Positions 58,901-64,000 of a stretch of 64,000 nucleotides of DNA are shown piece by piece. Each line of letters starts with the position of its first letter. The first letter of the stretch is position 1. Below the pieces are notes generated by a model that was not told the origin of the DNA, searched no databases, and worked only from the letters and a program-made list of their open reading frames with translations. The stretch comes from Pteria penguin (taxonomy: Eukaryota; Mollusca; Bivalvia; Pterioida; Pteriidae): the NCBI GenBank assembly GCA_035048485.1, contig CM068588.1, forward strand, positions 30,502,769-30,566,768, read 5' to 3'. Made by a program: the position numbers and the translations under genes.

Positions 58901-59779
58901 ATTTTCCTGGCGTCTGCATCGTCTATTTACAAAAACTTTAAACTAGATCATAACTTTAAAACCATTAGAGACAGGGCTTTAATAGATTACAAGAGTATTT
59001 CTTATGCCAAGACCCTTCTTGGGTACAAAAACTTAAAAAATAGTTAAACTTGTGACCTTGCCCTTGAAGCTTGACCTACTTCAAAAAAAGGAAAAAAAAC
59101 TTTAACCTTGGTCATAACTTACGAACAGTAAGAGATAGGGCTTACATATTTCATGTGCATATTCCTTGTGAACAGACCTTTCTTTACATATCAAACTTTT
59201 TTAAGTTTTTACCTTGACTGTAAGGACCTAGGACCTAGTTACAAAAAAGTTTTGCTGTTCAAGTTTTAGTTGTCACTTGCAAGCTCTGCTGTCTCTTGAC
59301 AATTCTTGTTCAGCTGAGTCATGGTTATTTCCAACGAGGAAGGGGGGAGGGCAACATTTGTCAACATCAAGACAACTTATGTTTACGCTCTTCTGTCCAT
59401 TAGGCAACTTGTGCTTCAATGTAGTATTCACCACTTTCTCGTGATTATGAAAATGTGAATCAATTAGTTGGAAACAGCCAGTTTTACCGATTTAAAACAA
59501 TCTAAAATTGGAAACACTGCTTATAATGAATTTGTTTTATTTGTAGGAATTGTGATTCCAGTATCCATGTATCAGCCATTAAACCAATCAAGTGTGACAT
59601 ATGCAAACTTGCAAACACAGGGTGACAATATACAGGTTGCTATGGCACCTATTTCTATAACAACCAAGCAGGAGGAATCTGACGATACTGAACAAGTAGA
59701 AATGAATATAGTAGGTTCAGGAGAAGGAATGATTTCTATTGGTCATGTTCAAAGTGCTGCCAAATTAGAAAACTCATAA
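49772..59779 (+). CDS. NRF1: Nuclear respiratory factor 1 (whole coding region, 8 exons)
   Basis: Transcription factor that binds GC-rich palindromes as a dimer and controls nuclear genes for mitochondria and growth. Related proteins are insect erect wing and sea urchin P3A2. Exons: 49772-49988, 51585-51699, 54641-54773, 55604-55750, 56202-56360, 56998-57237, 58253-58457, 59547-59779. All are GT-AG and in frame (1449 nt, 482 residues; human NRF1 has 503). Residues 1-73 are acidic and Ser-rich. GKKRKRP at about 86-92 is the nuclear signal, followed by NPSIRKRQQTRLLRKL. The conserved DNA-binding and dimerisation domain runs to about residue 280, including RVGQQAVILC, PPLSIDGIPTSVDKMTQAQL, PGWGK and PWANVRSDVR. 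The C-terminal activation region is Thr/Gln/Asn-rich and keeps IPVSMYQ and VQVAMAP-like IQVAMAPIS. No break. Confidence 0.97.
50411..51017. mobile_element. Dispersed element with GCTCCCTG / CAGGGAGC ends
   Basis: Begins ATGCTCCCTGCA and ends GTTCAGGGAGCAT, inverted ends with 1-2 mismatches. The interior has about three diverged 130-bp units with TTGGGAGAAAGACTTTTGGA-like and CTCAGTATATATA or CTCAGCATATATA phrases. Non-coding, in the intron after the first NRF1 coding exon. Confidence 0.5.
51585..51699 (+). CDS. NRF1: NRF1 coding exon (nuclear signal)
   Basis: Residues 73-111, GTVGMAAAAAIASGKKRKRP then HIFETNPSIRKRQQTRLLR. Almost identical to vertebrate NRF1. The acceptor is tttttcag and the donor gtgaaa. 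Confidence 0.97.
52240..52678. mobile_element. Solo copy of the 439-bp element
   Basis: Same length and ends as the terminal repeats at 27137 and 28437 (GGTCAAAG ... ATTGACC), with roughly 10 substitutions. It stands alone in an NRF1 intron. The 4-bp flanks are TAAA and TATA, so no clean target duplication is visible. Confidence 0.88.
53578..54350. repeat. G-rich 146-bp tandem repeat, about 5 copies
   Basis: Units carry TTGTCCGGGCTTCTCCTCCT, TAACTAAAGGGG, GGTGTCATATGAAAG, GTGCATGTGGGTTTCAAAGT and GGGGTCAGGCCCCTGGGGTG. The period follows TTAACTAA at about 53667, 53811, 53957, 54104 and 54250. Open frames through it on both strands are repeat artefacts. Bounded by TACGCCTGCATTTAAAAATG and ACATTTAAACATGATGCGGG, which may be its ends. 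Confidence 0.88.
54641..54773 (+). CDS. NRF1: NRF1 coding exon (DNA-binding domain)
   Basis: Residues 111-155, KLKTCIEEYTTRVGQQAVIL then CCTPGKTQNNNNYKVFGSQP. The run of four Asn is lineage-specific. The donor is gtaagt. Confidence 0.96.
55604..55750 (+). CDS. NRF1: NRF1 coding exon (DNA-binding domain)
   Basis: Residues 156-204, VRNCKNVVLDDLECTLAEQL and PPLSIDGIPTSVDKMTQ. Phase 0 at both ends. Confidence 0.97.
56202..56360 (+). CDS. NRF1: NRF1 coding exon (DNA-binding domain)
   Basis: Residues 205-257, AQLRTFIPEMLKFSMNRSKP, GWGKIEYKPVWWPDSVPWAN and VRSDVRSPQQKKE. The W-rich core is highly conserved. Confidence 0.97.
56998..57237 (+). CDS. NRF1: NRF1 coding exon (end of DNA-binding domain, start of activation domain)
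   Basis: Residues 258-337. VSWTEALRTIVFNCYKHHGR and EDLLHVFE close the binding domain. FQTINNPDGTVSIIQIDT begins the activation region. Confidence 0.96.
57340..57582 (+). mobile_element. Degenerate SINE-like sequence with V-SINE-type tail
   Basis: The tail GTGTGACATAAAACAAGAAT then CAAACAAACAAA matches the tails at 12306 and 14931. The body near 57350-57390 (GTCAGGTGCTTGGCGCTTGA, GAGGTTCCTGG) could be a decayed tRNA-like head. It lies in an NRF1 intron. Confidence 0.45.
58253..58457 (+). CDS. NRF1: NRF1 coding exon (activation domain)
   Basis: Residues 338-406, IQDGVPLHEANQAVKTLSDV and GHIVLAGDDIGSTS, matching the ATLQGGGQIVLSGE region of the human protein in position and character. Confidence 0.9.
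58860..59320. repeat. Decayed dispersed repeat
   Basis: Two diverged units share CATAACTT, ARAGACAGGGCTT or AGAGATAGGGCTT and CCTTCTTG or CCTTGTG phrases. It is bordered by CCAGAACGAATGTCTGGAGA and CTCTTGACAATTCTTGTT. Non-coding, in the last NRF1 intron. Confidence 0.45.
59547..59779 (+). CDS. NRF1: NRF1 last coding exon (stop codon)
   Basis: Residues 406-482, GIVIPVSMYQPLNQSSVTYA, IQVAMAPISITTKQEESDD and a hydrophilic end, then TAA. An open frame extends upstream of the acceptor TTTGTAG but is intronic. Confidence 0.93.
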
Positions 59780-62079
59780 AGTATAGGCAATTAGAAAAAG
59801 TTTTTTGTTTTTTTTTTTTTTACTATTTTGTGTATATTTCTGCAGAGAATTTTATAAAAAATGTACGTGTGTATGTGTATGTGTATATTTATTAATGTTC
59901 ATTATAACTTGAAATTGACAGTGAGTATTGTACATGAGTATGCTGATTAGTAAAATTTGACTTCGGAATCGAAATATATTGTTGAAAATTCCCAATCATT
60001 TTATGGATAGTAATGTGGTATGGCATGATCCATCTATGTTTCATCAAAGATATTTTGTGGAAAAGAGACAGACTGAACTAAACATACCATGGACTTCAAA
60101 CATTGAAAAAAAAAAGTCAAGGTCACAGCAACACCTAGTAAGAAAATCTTCTTGGTTAAGCTACTTTCCAAATGTTAAATAATATTTACATTATGCAATG
60201 TTTGAGTTACTTTTGTTTTTGTGAAATGTTTTTTCTTTCTTTTTTTTTTTTTTGAGATAGTATAACATTCAGATCATGTTATTATATTTTATAAATAGGT
60301 TATGTTAACCATTGCTATACTAAGGCCACTATGCACTGTGAATTTCCATAGTGATTGTAGCATATCAGTTAGTGCTGTCCATGATGTTGGTATTTCTTTT
60401 ATCAGCCTGTTAGTCATTTAAAACTTTGTATTTGTTTTATCTATTGGTACTTATAAAAATGATGAAAGTTCCTTATATTAAAAAGGTATTTAGAAAAAAG
60501 AAATACAAGCTTTTCCCAATTTGAGTAGATTTTTTGTGATCTTGACAACAGAGTGTTTACTAATCAGTTTGGTTGTATATAAGTAAAGACTTAACATGTA
60601 CATGTGTAACAACTGGGTGAAAGCTATGATGAATATTTTTGTAATACAGAAAAAAGACCAACTTGTTACTTAGGAGCTGTTCCATTTGTTAAAAAAAAAT
60701 TTCATACGAGATCTACACATAAAGTAACCAGGTATGATTTCTTTCTGTTATGAAATGTACTCGAAATGCATAAAAAAATCAGTTCATTTGAAGGGGAAAA
60801 ATAAATTTAGTACAAATTTGTACATTTTGTTGGATTTGGTGATATTTCCTTGAGAATGTTTGCTATCTATACTGCCGTTCAGGTTACTAGTCAAGATACA
60901 TACGTGATACACATTTTTCATATGTAGAAATTACTTGTATCTGTAAATTTGTAATAGCTGTAAGTAATTGTAGCCCCAGCAACACAAATTGTGGTGACAG
61001 ATATTCTGGAATCAGGTCTTTCTTTTTATAGACAAATAAGAGTTTTGGATGTTTTTCAGGCATTCCATGAGATATTGAACTAAAACTTGCTACATTTTTA
61101 TCACCAAGTTACTGACTGAGATTTTATTTTGTTGCAATTGAATTACATGTTTGAAATTAGTTTTCAAGGCTTTTTTTTTCATACATCCTTTGAGATTTTT
61201 ATCATCAGAACTAGAGCCTAAGTTTGCAAGGGTGTGTCGTGACCTTGGGCCAAGGTCATAAATTTCTGGTTAGTGTAAGCCTATGACCAATATTGTTATT
61301 GTATAATTTTGCTGCCATGGTGGGTATTTGACCCAGTAGGGTAGTTCTAGTTGCTCATATATTTTTAGAAAGATAACTTGTTTATACATTGTTAATTTAA
61401 CATTATGAAGCCATATGAAAGAGGTCCCAGAGGTGCTATGTATTTCAAAATTTTTATGCACAGCGAAAAGGAATAAGTGGTCTCTAAAAGACCAGTGGTC
61501 TGTCAACGTATATCTCTTGTTTTGATAAGTGCCCTGTTCAGATAGATAGATGTTTTGTACAGGTGGTAATGAAACAGCTTGGGACTGATATTACATCCTT
61601 TTGACATAGAGTTATGTATCTAGATGGTTGATTTTTGCCACGTTTATATTTATGCTGGCTTATTAGTATGTTAAATCATGAATATTTATCTTTATGTGCC
61701 AATATTCATGCCAGTCCTACATGCTGGTGTTGACAATTTGAGATTTGTATTGTTATTGATACATGTATATTTCTTTCATCATTTAACTTGCCTCTTATCT
61801 TTATCCTAATGCATTTTACTTTCTTGTGATTGTCATTTTCAGTGTAGTAAGATGGAATTATGAAATGTCACATAATCTTCAAAAATATTTATAATATGTG
61901 TTAAGAGTTTTGATGTCTATGAAGTCCTTAGAACAACAAATGTCAAGCAGTGTTTTCACCACCTAAAAAAAGGAACATGATTAAACTTCCTGTAAGTAAT
62001 ACTTTAATTTATCTATTGTTTATATAGAAGTCGGAAATAAATAATGTTTATATATATATAGAAGTCGGAAATAAATAAT

Positions 62080-62125
<46 letters not shown>

Positions 62126-62533
62126 AAAATTTGCATTTAGAATGAAATACAAGTTCTGTGTCCTAAAATTGCAAAGAGCTTGTAAATTTTCTTCATACAT
62201 GCTAAATTTGGATTCTAAAATATCTAGGTAAATACAATGAGAAATCAAGCATTTCCAGTAAATGATAATGTAAAGATTTTATAAAATGTCATGATATGGA
62301 AAATGAATAAAGGTGTGACAGGGAAATTAATCATGAACAAGATAACCTTTGTTAAAAAGTAGATTATATATCATGTGAACAAATGTGAAAGTACCCAAAT
62401 ATTAATGTTACTTTCAATCTATTGTTCTCTTAACCCTTACCTGTATACTCATTAGCTTGTAAAGTATGTGCATAGCATCTTTCTTGTGTGATGTTCATTG
62501 ATCTCAGTCCAGGTAAAAGTATTGATTGTTTGT

Positions 62534-62539
62534 AATAAA
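62534..62539 (+). terminator. Candidate NRF1 polyadenylation signal (proximal)
   Basis: AATAAA followed within 20 bp by GATTTGATGTTCACTGTGT, a T/G-rich downstream element. Confidence 0.4.
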
Positions 62540-63820
62540 AGATTTGATGTTCACTGTGTACCATGAATTAATTTCTCACTTGAATTATGTTCAGTAGTAC
62601 AGTTGTTTATCAATTTTTGATATATTTATTCTGCCCTTTTCCTTTAGATTCCTCTTAACAGAAGCCAATTAGATTATGGAAATAAATACTGGGGTTTCCA
62701 CTTCATGGTAATAGTTTGACTTTTAATTCTGTTTAAATACTGATTGAAAAAACTTCAAAGAGTTCCCAGTTCCAATGCAGGTAAATTGAAACTAAATTAA
62801 CTAATGTAAATGTATACAAAGAAGTTCAGTTCATACAAATCAGTATTTTTATAACTTATATGTAGATGTATACAATGGTTAAAAACGTTTCAACATATCC
62901 ATAAAATAACTTTTGGTTTTTAACTCTACTGGTCTTCCCAGTAGATCAGAAGATGTTCCGTTATAGATGCTGGATCACACCTGTAAACTGACTAAATTAT
63001 CACTGCTCCTCAACAGCAAGTCCTCTTCATCTTGGACTACGAACAGACGATAAGTTATGAATTGAAGTTGATGATGAATGATTTAAGATCTAACCAATTT
63101 CAAAATGCGTTCTGTGATGGCTTTTTCTAGTTTTTGACATGACTGTAGTTTGTCTTAAGTTAAATTATGATTTTGTTAAATGTTAAGATTATTTTCTCTT
63201 AGTTTTTTTTTTCACAAGAACAAATCCAAATGATATAGAAACCATTGTTGTATTTTAGAGTATTACTTACATTTGCACTGAAGTGATATATTAGTTGTTT
63301 AATTCTTCAGAATAGTAAGTCAATAGCATAAAGATTTCAAAATATTAAAAATTTCTTTAAAGAGTATATTAACAGCTCATTTTGTTGACAGCCTTATCCT
63401 TGATGCCGCTATTAAGGCATATCAATTTCTTGCATGAAATACGCATGTACTGCAAGGTTCTTGATAAAAATATAGTAATCTGTGTCTCAGTACTAAAGAT
63501 CTGTTTGACGTTTGTTTATATTAAAATATATATCTTGACTTGAGTAGAAGAAATAGCAAAATTGTTCGGTGAATGGTATTCTCTTCTTTTTCTTTTGCCA
63601 TCAATACTATTGAGAGCATTTAAGTCAGTGTCAAAGAGTGAATGTTTGTAAGACATCAAACAAAGAATCTCCTTTTTTTATATATATATTTTATGTTCAT
63701 GAATATTTGTCTTGAAAATGGGGAAAATAATTATTACCTACAGTCTGATTTATAACATAAGCATGTGTGAGGAAGGTTCTGTAATATTCACAGTATGTTT
63801 ATTGTTTTATTTTCCTTTCC

Positions 63821-63826
63821 AATAAA
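63821..63826 (+). terminator. Candidate NRF1 polyadenylation signal (distal)
   Basis: AATAAA followed by GTTTATTGGGTACAACTGT. Confidence 0.35.
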
Positions 63827-64000
63827 AGTTTATTGGGTACAACTGTACATGTAATACTATCTCATGATATATATTTATGTTGACTATGTTGCATTGAGTT
63901 TCAGTGCATATGCACATGTGTTGGTTTTGTAGGAATATGTGGACTTTAAAAAAATAAATAAATGTTTATTTATATTCTAAAAGCATGGTAGACTTTGTAA

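Larger units (their letters stand above)
59780..63850 (+). other. NRF1 3' UTR (probable), with alternative poly(A) signals
   Basis: No further coding exon was found to the window end. AATAAA occurs at several places; the best-placed are 62534-62539 and 63821-63826, each followed by GT-rich sequence. A TA microsatellite lies at about 62083-62121. The UTR would be about 2.8 or 4 kb, long as is usual for transcription factor genes. Where transcription ends is uncertain. Confidence 0.5.

Overview
The window is animal nuclear DNA, AT-rich, with GT-AG introns and abundant interspersed repeats. Its two genes, the tRNA-derived short elements with an AATCAA-type tail, and the repeats that start near TCACCTGAG and end in a GGCTCAGGTGAGCT hairpin all suggest a mollusc, most likely a bivalve. 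The species is an inference. No prokaryotic features are present.

Two genes are arranged head to head. On the minus strand, from 42371 down to 260, is a complete F-box/LRR gene orthologous to FBXL13 (dynein regulatory complex subunit 6, DRC6). I could chain 23 coding exons in frame with consensus splice sites (2337 nt, 778 residues). On the plus strand, from 49772 to 59779, is a complete nuclear respiratory factor 1 (NRF1) coding region: 8 coding exons, 1449 nt, 482 residues. It is followed by a long 3' UTR, and a non-coding first exon probably lies near 47.0 kb. The roughly 4.6 kb between the two 5' ends contains foldback elements, short palindromes and a small GC-rich patch. That patch carries a near-palindromic NRF1-type site, so NRF1 may regulate itself.

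Layout: 1-5 kb holds the FBXL13 3' end and two minisatellites. 5-17 kb holds the LRR and F-box exons. 17-31 kb has long introns with two copies of a 1.4 kb repeat, a TIR element, a broken zinc-finger/hAT-type fragment and a 1.74 kb composite element with 439-bp ends. 31-42 kb holds the N-terminal exons, with a cluster of TA-flanked transposons including one nested inside another. 42-47 kb is intergenic. 47-64 kb is NRF1, whose introns contain a solo 439-bp element, a G-rich 146-bp tandem repeat and several degenerate repeats.

The two genes have no known shared pathway: FBXL13/DRC6 acts in the ciliary axoneme and NRF1 is a nuclear transcription factor. The less ordinary material is the mobile-element architecture, above all the composite 439-bp element and the family of three TA-flanked elements with related termini.
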